DNA of 35,391 nt from an uncultured Nocardioides sp. (GCF_902805925.1 NZ_CADCUP010000107.1:1-35391); one strand, 5' to 3'; numbered from the stretch's first letter, positions 1 through 8,369 are shown. Program-made: numbers and translations. The notes: generated from the sequence alone by a model not told the origin.

Positions 1-2
1 GA

Positions 3-266
3 GCCGGCGCCTCGGCGGCGCAGTTCCTGCCGCCCCAGGTGTGGCGTCGGTTCAGCAAGCCGCTGGTCGCCCAGCTGCACCGGGGCGGCGACCCGGCGCG
101 TCCCCGGCTGACCCTCGAGCAGCGGTCGGTCCTGCTGGAGCCGCACCTGCCCGACATCGAGGTGCTGGAGCGGGTCACGGGGGAGTCGTTCGCCGACTGG
201 AGGGCCTACCGTGACGGCGGCTCCTACGAGAGCCGCCGCCAGGGCGCCTCCGTCACCCCGGGCTGA
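3..266 (+). CDS. Probable sulfotransferase, C-terminal fragment (5' end outside window)
   Basis: The frame is open from the window edge and ends in TGA at 264-266, giving about 87 residues of a C-terminus. The visible part has the pattern PRLTLEQRSVLLEPHLPDIE followed by VLERVTGESFADWR. This resembles the tail of bacterial PAPS-dependent sulfotransferases, in which a leucine-rich segment about the last helices ends in a conserved Trp. The PAPS-binding P-loop and 3'-phosphate loop would lie upstream and cannot be checked, so the family call is inference from the tail alone. The GTG at 39 is only an internal codon of this frame. The 3' end overlaps the convergent gene on the minus strand by 14 nt (253-266). 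Confidence 0.5.
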   Translation, partial: AGASAAQFLPPQVWRRFSKPLVAQLHRGGDPARPRLTLEQRSVLLEPHLPDIEVLERVTGESFADWRAYRDGGSYESRRQGASVTPG

Positions 267-1149
267 CGCTCGTGACGAGGTCGTGAGCGCCGTCCGGCCG
301 GGCGGCCTCGACGTAGAAGCGGATGCTGCCGTTCGCGAGTCGCACCGCGGTGGCGTAGCGCAGGGCCCCGTCGGAGTGTGGTGAGCGGGCCACCGGCCCA
401 CCGGGGTCGGCTGTCAGCACGCCGTCGGCGCGGCCGCGCGCCACGCCCGTGACCTCGTGCCAGTTGTCCTCGGCGCGGGCCCGGCCGTCGTACAGCACGA
501 CGAGCGGCTCCAGCGAGACGACGGCGGTGACGCGGGCGCCCCGGGCGTCCCACTCCCCGGGACGGGGCTCGAGGACCGTGGTGCGGCGGTCCCAGAGGAG
601 GCCGTCCACGGAGGTGGAGTAGGCCGTGCGCATCCGGTCCTCGTGGCCGACCTCGTCGAGTGGGTGCTCGGTGGTCCACATGTGCCAGATCCCGTCCTCG
701 ACCAGGATGACGGGGTCCTTGATCGCCACGGCGTCGTCGCCCGAGGCCACCACGGTGCGGGTCCCCGTGGGGAAGCCGTCGGGGCTGTCGGCGTCGACGG
801 CCTCGATCCACCAGTGCTTGGACGCCGGGGTGGCACAGCTGAGGTAGAGCCGCCACCCGCCGTCGGGGCGGCGCAGCACGACGGGACGCTCGAAGGACTC
901 GGCGCCGAAGTCGTCGCGCCGGACCTCGCTGACGGTCTCGAAGCGGACACCGTCGGCGCTGCGCGCCACCACCGTGGAGACCCCGCGCCCCTCGGTGAGC
1001 GGCCGCCGCACGCGGTAGGCGAGCCAGACGACGCCGTCGACCAGGGTCGCGCTCGCGGCACCCGCCCAGTTGCCCGGCCCGGGGCCGGGTGCCGGCACCA
1101 CGACCTCGGCGGCGGCGAGGTCGGGCAGCGGCAGCGTGTCGAGGCTCAT
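253..1149 (-). CDS. Five-bladed beta-propeller protein, GH43/GH32-like superfamily (hypothetical glycosidase)
   Basis: A 298-residue protein with no signal peptide. It has repeated propeller-type blades: [59 protein letters not shown] and [10 protein letters not shown]. These are the alternating look-at-sample and compare-dates strands typical of the GH32/43/62/68/130 propeller fold. Acidic residues in SFERPV and IKDPVI sit where catalytic carboxylates often occur, but I cannot assign substrate or prove catalysis. The start is taken as ATG 1149 ([10 protein letters not shown]) rather than TTG 1155, because a TANNNT -10-like hexamer sits 6 nt upstream of it, fitting leaderless expression. The gene is divergent from thyA and its tail overlaps the sulfotransferase gene. 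It may act on a cytoplasmic sugar derivative, but the function is unknown. Confidence 0.72.
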   Translation of the reverse strand: MSLDTLPLPDLAAAEVVVPAPGPGPGNWAGAASATLVDGVVWLAYRVRRPLTEGRGVSTVVARSADGVRFETVSEVRRDDFGAESFERPVVLRRPDGGWRLYLSCATPASKHWWIEAVDADSPDGFPTGTRTVVASGDDAVAIKDPVILVEDGIWHMWTTEHPLDEVGHEDRMRTAYSTSVDGLLWDRRTTVLEPRPGEWDARGARVTAVVSLEPLVVLYDGRARAEDNWHEVTGVARGRADGVLTADPGGPVARSPHSDGALRYATAVRLANGSIRFYVEAARPDGAHDLVTSVSPG

Positions 1150-1155
1150 GGACAA

Positions 1156-1161
1156 ACCTTA
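1156..1161 (-). promoter_or_regulatory. Leaderless -10 element of the beta-propeller gene
   Basis: TAAGGT (minus strand) lies 6 nt before ATG 1149, with no good Shine-Dalgarno in a usual position. This is the spacing expected when transcription starts at the start codon. No convincing -35 is visible. Confidence 0.4.
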
Positions 1162-1233
1162 TCAAGTCACTCATGTTTGCGGCCAGGGCCTGGCGGCACG
1201 CGGCCGGTCCCGGACGATGGCGGCGCCAGGTCG

Positions 1234-1239
1234 TAGGGT
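1234..1239 (+). promoter_or_regulatory. Leaderless -10 element of thyA
   Basis: TAGGGT is followed by exactly 7 nt and then GTG 1247, so the predicted transcription start coincides with the start codon. The same hexamer and spacing occur before ftsK. AGGG within it could alternatively serve as a weak ribosome binding site. Confidence 0.45.
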
Positions 1240-1246
1240 GACCGGC

Positions 1247-2056
1247 GTGAAGGCCTACCTCGACCTGCTCCAGCGGATCCTCGACGAGGGCGTCGAGAAG
1301 TCCGACCGCACCGGCACCGGCACGCGGTCGGTCTTCGGTCACCAGATGCGCTTCGACCTGCGTGCCGGCTTCCCGCTGGTCACGACCAAGAAGGTGCACA
1401 CGCGCTCGGTCTTCGGGGAGCTGATCTGGTTCCTGCGCGGTGACACCAACGTGCGGTGGCTCCAGGAGCGCGGCATCACGATCTGGGACGAGTGGGCCGA
1501 CGAGCACGGTGACCTGGGCCCGGTCTACGGGCGCCAGTGGCGGTCGTGGCCCACCCCGGACGGCAGCCACGTCGACCAGGTGGGGCAGGTCGTCGAGCAG
1601 CTCCGCAGCGACCCCGACAGCCGCCGGCACGTCGTCAGCGCGTGGAACGTCGCCGACATCCCCGACATGGCGCTGGCGCCCTGCCACACGATGTTCCAGT
1701 TCTACGTCGCCCCGCGGGCCGACGGGCCGGGACGGCTCAGCTGCCAGCTCTACCAGCGCAGCGCCGACGTGTTCCTCGGCGTTCCGTTCAACATCGCCTC
1801 CTACGCCCTGCTCACCCACATGGTGGCCCAGGTGACCGGTCTCGAGGTGGGCGACTTCGTGCACACGCTCGGCGACGCGCATCTCTACGCCAACCACCTC
1901 GACCAGGCCCGCCTGCAGCTCACCCGGGAGCCGCGCGCCCTGCCGACGCTGACCCTCGACCCGCGGGTCACCGAGATCGACCGGTTCGAGCTCGAGCACA
2001 TCGCTCTCGAGGGCTACGACCCGCATCCCGGCATCAAGGCCCCCATTGCCGTCTGA
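1247..2056 (+). CDS. thyA: Thymidylate synthase ThyA
   Basis: Converts dUMP to dTMP using 5,10-methylenetetrahydrofolate, giving dihydrofolate. The 269-residue protein aligns along its length with the classical ThyA family: [13 protein letters not shown] near the N-terminus (phosphate-binding Arg), [20 protein letters not shown], the active-site LAPCH with Cys146, [23 protein letters not shown], and the C-terminal [14 protein letters not shown]. The start is GTG 1247, because [15 protein letters not shown] matches the family N-terminus. GTG 1238 is possible, but the longer frame back to 1070 is not supported. The downstream dihydrofolate reductase gene recycles its product, so the pair forms a functional unit. 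Expression appears leaderless from the TAGGGT at 1234. Confidence 0.97.
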   Translation: MKAYLDLLQRILDEGVEKSDRTGTGTRSVFGHQMRFDLRAGFPLVTTKKVHTRSVFGELIWFLRGDTNVRWLQERGITIWDEWADEHGDLGPVYGRQWRSWPTPDGSHVDQVGQVVEQLRSDPDSRRHVVSAWNVADIPDMALAPCHTMFQFYVAPRADGPGRLSCQLYQRSADVFLGVPFNIASYALLTHMVAQVTGLEVGDFVHTLGDAHLYANHLDQARLQLTREPRALPTLTLDPRVTEIDRFELEHIALEGYDPHPGIKAPIAV

Positions 2057-2069
2057 GCAGCCGACGCAA

Positions 2070-2582
2070 GTGCCGTCCCGGGCCCGCCGGCTCACGCTCA
2101 TCGCGGCGTACGCCGAGAACCGCGTCATCGGCGACCGCGGCGCCATCCCGTGGCACCTGCCCCACGACTTCGCCCACTTCAAGGCCGAGACCCTCGGGCA
2201 CACGCTGGTCATGGGCCGCCTCACCCACGAGTCGATCGGCCGGCCCCTGCCCGGTCGCCGCACCATCGTGATGACCCGCGACCCCGGCTGGCACGACGAG
2301 GGCGTCGAGGTCGCCCACGGTCTCGACCAGGCGCTCGCGCTGGCCGCCGACGACGAGGTGTACGTCGCCGGCGGGGCGCAGGTCTACGCCCTCGCGCTGC
2401 CCCGGGCCACCCACCAGGTGCTCACCGAGGTGCACCTGGCCCCGCGAGGCGACGCGTTCTACCCCGACGTCGACCCGGGGGAGTGGCACGAGGCGCGACG
2501 GGTCACCCGGCCGGACCTCGACTGGGTGTGGCTGGAGCGGGTCGAGCCCCGCCGCGCCCGGGCCGATAACCTAGGCACATGA
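2070..2582 (+). CDS. folA: Dihydrofolate reductase
   Basis: Reduces dihydrofolate to tetrahydrofolate with NADPH and regenerates the cofactor consumed by the thymidylate synthase just upstream. The 170-residue form has LIAAYAENRVIGDRGAIPWHLP at its N-terminus, with the catalytic acid in PHDFAHFK (Asp33). It also has LVMGRLTHESIGRPLPGRRTIVMTR (NADPH-binding loop), VYVAGGAQVYALALP (second nucleotide-binding Gly-Gly) and TEVHLAPRGDAFYPD. The start is uncertain. GTG 2070 gives a usual family length. TTG 2046 lies in the same frame, overlaps thyA by 11 nt and has AAGG upstream, but that AAGG is part of conserved thyA codons. The stop overlaps the dapA start as ATGA, indicating translational coupling. 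Confidence 0.93.
   Translation: MPSRARRLTLIAAYAENRVIGDRGAIPWHLPHDFAHFKAETLGHTLVMGRLTHESIGRPLPGRRTIVMTRDPGWHDEGVEVAHGLDQALALAADDEVYVAGGAQVYALALPRATHQVLTEVHLAPRGDAFYPDVDPGEWHEARRVTRPDLDWVWLERVEPRRARADNLGT
2567..2572 (+). promoter_or_regulatory. Possible internal leaderless promoter for dapA
   Basis: TAACCT lies 6 nt before the dapA ATG, inside the 3' end of the dihydrofolate reductase gene. It fits the TANNNT-spacer-start pattern seen elsewhere in the window, but the ATGA overlap alone could explain expression by coupling. Confidence 0.25.
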
Positions 2583-3472
2583 GCCTGCCCGCCGCGCCGT
2601 TCGGCCGCGTCCTGACCGCGATGGCCACCGCCTTCGCCGACGACGGCTCCGTCGACCTGGAAGCCACCGCGCGCATCGCCGAGCACCTGGTCGAGCACGG
2701 CCACGACGGCGTCGTGGTCAGCGGCACGACCGGTGAGTCGCCGACCACCTCGGTCGAGGAGGACGGCCAGGTCCTGCAGGCGGTCAAGGACGCCGTCGGC
2801 GACCGGGCCACCGTCGTGGCCGGCGTGGGCACCAACGCCACCGCGCACTCGGTCGAGCTGGCCCGTCAGGCCGCGAAGATCGGCGCCGACGGACTCCTGC
2901 TCGTCACGCCGTACTACAACAAGCCCGGCCAGGCCGGCGTCCTGCACCACTTCCGCAGTGTGGTCGAGGCCAGCGACGTGCCCGTGATGCTCTACGACGT
3001 GCCGGGGCGCACCGGCACCACGATCGCCCTGGACACCTACGAGCGCGCCGCCGAGTGGCCCCAGGTCGTCGCGGTCAAGGACGCCGTCGGCGACTTCACC
3101 CGCGGCGTGCGCCTGCGCCAGACGGGCCTCGCGGTCTACTCCGGCGACGACGTCGCCACCCTCGGGTGGCTGGCGCACGGCGGCTGCGGTGTCGTCTCGG
3201 TCGTCGGCCACGCCGCCGGAGACGAGCTGCGCGCCATGATCGACGCCTTCGACGCCGGCGACCACGCCGAGGCCCTCGCCGTCTTCACGCGGCTGCTCCC
3301 CGCGGTCGACGCCGTCATGGGCGTCGCCAACTACGGAGCCACCACCGCCAAGGCAGCCCTGCAGCTGCTCGGCGTGCTCGACAACCGGAACGTGCGAGGA
3401 CCGCTGGTCCCCCTCGACGACGACGAGGTGGCCGCCCTGCGCGCCGGCCTCGCCGCGTCCCACCTGATCTGA
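2579..3472 (+). CDS. dapA: 4-hydroxy-tetrahydrodipicolinate synthase DapA
   Basis: Condenses pyruvate and aspartate semialdehyde, the first step of the diaminopimelate/lysine branch and hence of peptidoglycan precursor supply. The 297-residue (beta/alpha)8 barrel shows GTTGES at 49-54 (Thr50/Thr51 and substrate contacts), TPYYNKP at 110-116, LYDVPGRTG at 138-146 with Tyr139 and Arg144, and the Schiff-base lysine Lys167 in VVAVKDAVGD. GYSGDD-like YSGDD at 187-191 closes the active site. Length and motifs match the family closely. The start ATG overlaps the preceding stop codon. The neighbouring downstream gene is RNase J, an arrangement (dapA - rnj) common in Actinobacteria. Confidence 0.97.
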   Translation: MSLPAAPFGRVLTAMATAFADDGSVDLEATARIAEHLVEHGHDGVVVSGTTGESPTTSVEEDGQVLQAVKDAVGDRATVVAGVGTNATAHSVELARQAAKIGADGLLLVTPYYNKPGQAGVLHHFRSVVEASDVPVMLYDVPGRTGTTIALDTYERAAEWPQVVAVKDAVGDFTRGVRLRQTGLAVYSGDDVATLGWLAHGGCGVVSVVGHAAGDELRAMIDAFDAGDHAEALAVFTRLLPAVDAVMGVANYGATTAKAALQLLGVLDNRNVRGPLVPLDDDEVAALRAGLAASHLI

Positions 3473-3481
3473 GGAGATCCC

Positions 3482-5167
3482 TTGTCCCACCCCCATCCCG
3501 AGCTCTCGACCCCTGTCCCGCTGCCGAAGGGCGCCCTGCGCGTCATCCCGCTCGGGGGCCTCGGCGAGATCGGCCGCAACATGACGGTCTTCGAGTACGA
3601 CGGCCGGCTTCTCGTCGTCGACTGCGGCGTGCTGTTCCCCGAGGACCACCACCCCGGCGTCGACCTGATCCTGCCCGACTTCGACCCCATCCGTGACCGC
3701 CTCGACGACGTGGAGGCGCTGGTGCTGACCCACGGTCACGAGGACCACATCGGCGCCACGCCGTACCTCCTGCGCGAGCGCGGCGACATCCCGCTCGTCG
3801 GCTCGCAGCTGACCCTGGCGCTGCTCGACTCCAAGCTGCGCGAGCACCGCCTCAAGGAGACCGTGCACCACACGGTCGAGGCCGGCGACCGGATGTCGCT
3901 GGGCCCCTTCGACCTCGAGTTCGTCGCGGTCAACCACTCGATCCCCGACGCGCTCGCCGTGGCCATCCGCACCGGCGCCGGCCTGGTGCTGCACACCGGC
4001 GACTTCAAGATGGACCAGCTGCCCCTCGACGGCCGGATCACCGACCTCCGCGCGTTCGCGCGGCTGGGGGAGGAGGGCGTCGACCTCTTCCTCACCGACT
4101 CCACCAACGCCGAGGTGCCCGGCTTCACGACGGCGGAGAAGGACATCGGCCCGGTGCTCGACCGGGTGTTCCAGAAGAGCGAGCAGCGGATCATCGTGGC
4201 CTGCTTCGCCAGCCACGTGCACCGCGTCCAGCAGGCGCTCGACGCCGCCGTCGCGCACGACCGCAAGGTCGCCTACGTCGGCCGCTCGATGGTGCGCAAC
4301 ATGCAGGTCGCCAAGGAGCTGGGCTACCTCACCGTGCCCGCGGGCGTGCTGGTCGACGCCAAGGAGCTCGCCGACCTGCCGCCCGAGCGCCAGGTGCTGA
4401 TCTCCACCGGGTCGCAGGGCGAGCCGCTCTCGGCGCTGAGCCGGATCGCCCAGCGCAGCCACAGCTTCGTGCACCTCGAGGAGGGCGACACGGTCGTCCT
4501 GGCCAGCTCCCTCATCCCGGGCAACGAGAACGCCGTCTACCGCGTGATCAACGGTCTCTCCCGCCTGGGCGCCAACGTCGTGCACAAGGGCAACGCCCTG
4601 GTGCACGTCTCCGGGCATGCCAGCGCCGGTGAGCTCCTCTACTGCTACAACATCGTGCGGCCCCGCAACGTGCTGCCCGTGCACGGCGAGATCCGGCACA
4701 TGCGCGCCAACGCCGACCTGGCCCGCGCGACCGGGGTCCCGCACGTCGTCATGGCCGAGGACGGCGTGGTCGTCGACCTCGTCGACGGCGTGGCCCGGAT
4801 CGCGGGCAAGGTCGACTGCGGCTACGTCTTCGTCGACGGCTCCAGCGTCGGCGACATCACCGAGTCCTCGCTCAAGGACCGCCGGATCCTGGGCGAGGAG
4901 GGCTTCATCTCGGTCATCGTGGTCATCGACTCGGTCACGGGGAAGGTCTCCAGCGGTCCCGAGATCCACGCCCGCGGATTCGCCGAGTCCGATGCGACGT
5001 TCGAGGACGTCAAGCCGGCCATCGTCGACGCCCTCGACAAGGCGATGGCCAACGGCGTGCACGACTCCTACCAGCTCCAGCAGACCGTGCGCCGCGTGGT
5101 GGGCCGCTGGGTGAGCCGGGCGCACCGGCGCCGTCCGATGATCATCCCGGTCGTGATCGAGGCATAG
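3482..5167 (+). CDS. rnj: Ribonuclease J (metallo-beta-lactamase/beta-CASP RNase)
   Basis: A zinc-dependent exo-/endoribonuclease for mRNA decay and rRNA maturation, 561 residues, cytoplasmic. The N-terminal metallo-beta-lactamase domain holds LTHGHEDHIGA (His84, His86, Asp88, His89), VNHSIPDALA and LHTGDFKMD as further metal ligands, and TDSTNAE. The beta-CASP domain follows (IIVACFASHVHRVQQ, ISTGSQGEPLSALSRIA, ASSLIPGNE). VHVSGHAS supplies the late metal-binding His, and PVHGEIRHMRANADLA leads into the C-terminal domain. The start is TTG 3482, chosen because GAGGAG lies just upstream with good spacing and because the family core begins soon after. It sits 9 nt after dapA, so co-transcription is likely. 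A short tail after the core ends in RRPMIIPVVIEA. Confidence 0.96.
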   Translation: MSHPHPELSTPVPLPKGALRVIPLGGLGEIGRNMTVFEYDGRLLVVDCGVLFPEDHHPGVDLILPDFDPIRDRLDDVEALVLTHGHEDHIGATPYLLRERGDIPLVGSQLTLALLDSKLREHRLKETVHHTVEAGDRMSLGPFDLEFVAVNHSIPDALAVAIRTGAGLVLHTGDFKMDQLPLDGRITDLRAFARLGEEGVDLFLTDSTNAEVPGFTTAEKDIGPVLDRVFQKSEQRIIVACFASHVHRVQQALDAAVAHDRKVAYVGRSMVRNMQVAKELGYLTVPAGVLVDAKELADLPPERQVLISTGSQGEPLSALSRIAQRSHSFVHLEEGDTVVLASSLIPGNENAVYRVINGLSRLGANVVHKGNALVHVSGHASAGELLYCYNIVRPRNVLPVHGEIRHMRANADLARATGVPHVVMAEDGVVVDLVDGVARIAGKVDCGYVFVDGSSVGDITESSLKDRRILGEEGFISVIVVIDSVTGKVSSGPEIHARGFAESDATFEDVKPAIVDALDKAMANGVHDSYQLQQTVRRVVGRWVSRAHRRRPMIIPVVIEA

Positions 5168-5206
5168 CTGTTGGTCGAAAGGCACGCGCTCGGGGCCGTC
5201 GGTGCC

Positions 5207-5212
5207 TATGGT
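5207..5212 (+). promoter_or_regulatory. Possible -10 element for the sensor kinase gene
   Basis: TATGGT sits 59 nt upstream of the kinase ATG. No clear -35 is visible. The predicted start of transcription falls directly before the inverted repeat at 5221-5241. Confidence 0.3.
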
Positions 5213-5220
5213 GGAGGGAT

Positions 5221-5241
5221 GGCACGACCGCGCGTCGTGCC
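5221..5241 (+). promoter_or_regulatory. Inverted repeat between rnj and the kinase gene
   Basis: Perfect 8-bp arms GGCACGAC (5221-5228) and GTCGTGCC (5234-5241) are separated by 5 nt. It lies 31 nt before the kinase start. It could be a dyad operator or an RNA hairpin in the leader. There is no T-run after it, so a classical terminator for rnj is less likely. Confidence 0.45.
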
Positions 5242-5271
5242 CGACCATCGGCCGGCGCCTCGGAGGCAGCG

Positions 5272-7083
5272 ATGCAGGACCTGGATCCTTCGCGTGCAGA
5301 AGGTGTCCGGCGACTCTTCGACCTGATGCGCCGGGTGAACTCCTCCACCGACACCGCAGGGGTGCTGGAGGAGATCGCCGGTGGCGTGGTGGAGGTGCTG
5401 GGCTTCGGCGTGGCCGCCATCGCGCGCCTCGAGGGCGACTTCCTGGTGATGACCGCCTATGCCGGACCCGACGAGATCCGGGCCCAGATCATCGGGCGTC
5501 GCACCCCCAAGCAGCGGATCATGGACGAGTTCCGCCAGGCCGACCGCTGGGGGATCCTGCGCTTCGTGCCGCACGGGCGGGTCGACGACGAGTTCCTGGA
5601 CAACGCCTGGATCCCCGACTACGAGCCCGACGACGACCCGGAGGCGTGGCACCCAGAGGACGCCCTCTACGCCCCGCTCTACAGCGCCACCGGCGAGCTG
5701 CTCGGCAACATGGCGGTCGACTTCCCGCCGGACAACCGGATCCCCAACCAGGCGCTGCGCGACCTGCTCGAGCTGTTCGTCGTGCAGGCCGGCCTCGCGC
5801 TGTCGAACGCCCAGCAACGCGAGCGGCTGGCCGAGCAGGTGCGGCTCGGCGAGATCGTCAAGGACGTCGCCATGGCGCCCAGCCTGGTCGGGCTGGGCTC
5901 GACGCTGGAGCGGTCCGTCGAGGCGCTGTCGCACGGCTTCGGAGCCGTCCAGACGTGGATCCGCTGCTTCCCGGACGGGGAGATGGGCCGCAGCGAGCAC
6001 ACCGCCTGCTACCCGGCCCGGGCGGGTGCAGCCGGCGGCGACCTGCCCGACCTGCGGCCCGACCTGGTCCGGGGGGCGTGGGTGCAGGGCGCCGCCGTGC
6101 ACCTCACGGTCGAGGCGGAGCGCTCCCGTGTGCTGCCGGAGGCTCGTGCGGCGCTCCAGGCGGTCATGCGGCAGCACGGGGCGCGCAGCATGGTGGTCGC
6201 GCCGCTGGGCGTGGGCGTGGAGCTGCTGGGCTACCTGGTGGTCATGCGCGCCACCGAGGCAGTGCTCAGCGAGCAGGAGATGTCGGCGGTGCGCGAGATC
6301 GCCCGGGAGCTCGGGCGCATCGTGCTCAACGCACGCCTGTACGAGCGCGAGAGCCGCCTGGTCGCGGAGCTGCAGGAGCTCGACCGCTACAAGGGCGAGC
6401 TGATCGCCACCATCTCCCACGAGCTGAAGACCCCGCTCACCTCGATCATCGGGCACACCGAGCTGCTCGACGAGACCGAGCACGCCTCCCGGTCGGTGCA
6501 GGCGATCGCCCGCAACGCCCAGCGCCTCAACCAGCTGATCGCGAACCTCCTGAACTACTCCCGGGTCCAGGACAAGCGCGAGCACGTCCGCACGACGGTC
6601 GACCTCACCGAGCTGGCCCAGAACAGCCTCGAGCTGCTCCAGTTCCAGGCGGAGGCCGCCGGCCTGCGCTGGTCGCTGGGCCGGCCCGACGGCAAGGTGA
6701 CCGTCCTCGGCGACCCCGACGAGCTCGGGCGGGTGGTCGACAACATCATCGGCAACGCGGTGAAGTACTCCCGTCCCGGCGGCCTGGTCGCCGTCTGCGT
6801 CCGCTACGACGACGAGACCGCCGAGGTGGCCGTCTCGGACACCGGCCTGGGCATCTCCCCGATCGACCAGACCCACCTGTTCTCGGCCTTCCACCGGTCC
6901 AGCAACCCCGAGGCCCTCTCGATCCCCGGCACCGGCCTCGGACTGGCGATCGCCCGCCGCATCGCCGACATCCACGGGGGCGACATCTCGGTCGAGTCCC
7001 AGCTGGGCGAGGGCAGCACGTTCCGGCTCCGCCTCCCGCGCGCCGACTGCTTGGACGGCGCGGCCTCGGCGCCTGCGTCCTGA
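5272..7083 (+). CDS. Two-GAF sensor histidine kinase (orphan)
   Basis: A 603-residue cytosolic-looking sensor kinase with no membrane segment or signal peptide. Two GAF-like sensory modules occupy about residues 15-185 (ending VVQAGLALSNAQQRERL) and 200-355 (ending REIARELGRIVLNARLY). A coiled linker of about 357-378 leads to the HisKA dimerisation domain, with the phospho-acceptor His383 in ATISHELKTPLTSIIGH. The HATPase domain shows the N box (NIIGNAVKYS), the G1 box (DTGLGIS), a phenylalanine-rich F-box-like segment (LFSAFHRSS) and the G2 box (GTGLGLAIARR). The start ATG 5272 has GGAGG 7 nt upstream. No response regulator gene is adjacent, so its partner must be elsewhere. The ligand is unknown. 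A damaged paralogue follows directly. Confidence 0.9.
   Translation: MQDLDPSRAEGVRRLFDLMRRVNSSTDTAGVLEEIAGGVVEVLGFGVAAIARLEGDFLVMTAYAGPDEIRAQIIGRRTPKQRIMDEFRQADRWGILRFVPHGRVDDEFLDNAWIPDYEPDDDPEAWHPEDALYAPLYSATGELLGNMAVDFPPDNRIPNQALRDLLELFVVQAGLALSNAQQRERLAEQVRLGEIVKDVAMAPSLVGLGSTLERSVEALSHGFGAVQTWIRCFPDGEMGRSEHTACYPARAGAAGGDLPDLRPDLVRGAWVQGAAVHLTVEAERSRVLPEARAALQAVMRQHGARSMVVAPLGVGVELLGYLVVMRATEAVLSEQEMSAVREIARELGRIVLNARLYERESRLVAELQELDRYKGELIATISHELKTPLTSIIGHTELLDETEHASRSVQAIARNAQRLNQLIANLLNYSRVQDKREHVRTTVDLTELAQNSLELLQFQAEAAGLRWSLGRPDGKVTVLGDPDELGRVVDNIIGNAVKYSRPGGLVAVCVRYDDETAEVAVSDTGLGISPIDQTHLFSAFHRSSNPEALSIPGTGLGLAIARRIADIHGGDISVESQLGEGSTFRLRLPRADCLDGAASAPAS
6325..6456 (+). repeat. Near-identical tract shared with the downstream kinase remnant (copy 1)
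   Basis: This 132-nt stretch encodes the linker and HisKA motif of the intact kinase. It matches 7582-7713 with only about five mismatches at a constant offset of 1257 nt. Flanking parts of the two genes are much more diverged. Confidence 0.7.
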
Positions 7084-7107
7084 GGGCACCCGGCGAGGCG
7101 TCCGGGG

Positions 7108-8325
7108 GACACCTTCCGCGAGGCGGACAACCAGAGCGTCGCGCGCCTGTTCGAGCTGATGCGGCGCGTCAACTCCTCGACCGACACGGTGGAGGTGCTG
7201 GGCGAGGTCGCCAGCGGCGTGATCGAGCTGGGATTCGGTGCCGTCGCCATCTCGGAGGTCGACGGGGCGGAGGTCGTGGTCACCCACGTGCAGGGCCCGC
7301 CGGGCGTGGCCGAGGCGATCCTGGGCGACCGGGACCCCGCCGACGACATGCGCCGAGCCATGGACGGGGCCGAGCACTGGGGCATCCTGCGCTTCATGGC
7401 CCACGACCGCGTGCCCCAGTGGCTGCGCGACAGCGTCGTCTGACCCCTGACATCGAGCCCAGCGAGGAGCCCGGCGCCTGGCACCCCGAGGACATGCTGA
7501 TGGCGCCGCTGTACTCCGCCACCGGCGAGTTCCTCGGGACCATGGGATTCGACCCCCCGCCCGGCGGCCGCATCCCCGCTCCTCAACGCACGGCTGTACG
7601 AGCGCGAGAGCCGCCTGGTCGCGGAGCTGCTGGAGCTCGACCGCTACAAGTCCGAGCTGATCGCCACCATCTCTCACGAGCTGAAGACCCCGCTCACCTC
7701 GATCATCGGGCACGTCGAGCTCCTCGCAGACGCCGAGCTGGCGGCGGCGTCCGTGGCCGCCATCTCCCGCAACGCCCAGCGGCTCGACCGGCTGACCACG
7801 AACCTGCTCAACTACTCGAGCCTGCAGGACAAGCGCCCGCGCGTGCGCTGCTCCGTCGACCTCGAGCAGCTGTGCCGCAACAGTGTCGACCTGCTCGCCT
7901 TCCAGGCGACGACGGCCGGGATCTCCTGCACCCTGGTGCCCCACGAGGCACCCGTCCGGGTGTCGGGCGACGCCGAGGAGCTGGGCCGCGTCCTCGACAA
8001 TCTGGTCGGTAACGCCGTGAAGTACACCCGTCGCGGCGGTCGGGTGGAGGTCGGCACGTCGTACGACGGCCCCTTCGCCGTCGTGCGCGTGAGGGACACC
8101 GGACTCGGCATCTCCCGGGGCGACCAGGGCCACCTGTTCTCGGCGTTCCACCGCTCCAGCAACCCCGATGCCCTCAGCCTGCCCGGCACCGGGCTCGGCC
8201 TGGCGATCTCCCGGCGCATCGCCGAGCTGCACGGCGGCGACATCGTCGTCGAGTCGGAGTACGGCGTCGGCAGCACCTTCGCGCTGCGCCTGCCGCGCCA
8301 GGGGCAGTCCTCCTCGACCTCATGA
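7108..8325 (+). pseudogene. Decayed tandem copy of the two-GAF histidine kinase
   Basis: It is homologous to the gene just upstream. It begins in the same frame 24 nt after that gene's stop, as DTFREADNQSVARLFELMRR, without an obvious start codon before ATG 7159. The N-terminal GAF is read to GTCGTC at 7435-7440 and then hits TGA 7441-7443. Homology continues in another frame (TPDIEPSEEPGAWHPEDMLMAPLYSATGEF), consistent with loss of one G from a Trp codon. At about 7577-7582 the sequence jumps from GGRIP to LLNARLYERES, so the rest of GAF1 and all of GAF2 (about 579 nt) are missing, and the original frame returns. HisKA (ISHELKTPLTS) and HATPase motifs (NLVGNAVKYT, DTGLGIS, GTGLGLAISRR) are intact. 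The first start codon in that frame is GTG 7753, beyond the phospho-acceptor His. A functional product is therefore unlikely unless frameshifting occurs. Confidence 0.85.
7582..7713 (+). repeat. Near-identical tract shared with the intact kinase (copy 2)
   Basis: It begins exactly at the deletion junction of the remnant and runs to the end of SIIGH. It matches 6325-6456 at about 96 percent by eye, much higher than the flanking regions. Confidence 0.7.
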
Positions 8326-8334
8326 GGCCCGCCC

Positions 8335-8367
8335 GAGACATGACGGAGACATCACGGAGACATGACG
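8335..8367 (+). repeat. Three tandem 11-bp repeats
   Basis: GAGACATGACG occurs at 8335-8345, 8346-8356 (with C for G at one position) and 8357-8367. The array directly abuts the terminator hairpin at 8370. Confidence 0.75.
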
Positions 8368-8369
8368 GA

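Noticed and set aside
2459..5248. A 929-codon minus-strand open frame over dapA and rnj
   Set aside because: Both covered genes are unmistakable on the plus strand, and this frame carries no recognisable motif.
5206..8232. A 1008-codon minus-strand open frame over the kinase region
   Set aside because: It is the antisense shadow of the kinase and its remnant. It has no domain, start site or ribosome binding site.
7753..8325. A 190-codon protein as a stand-alone kinase gene
   Set aside because: Its first start codon lies after the phospho-acceptor His and there is no ribosome binding site. It is better explained as part of the kinase remnant.
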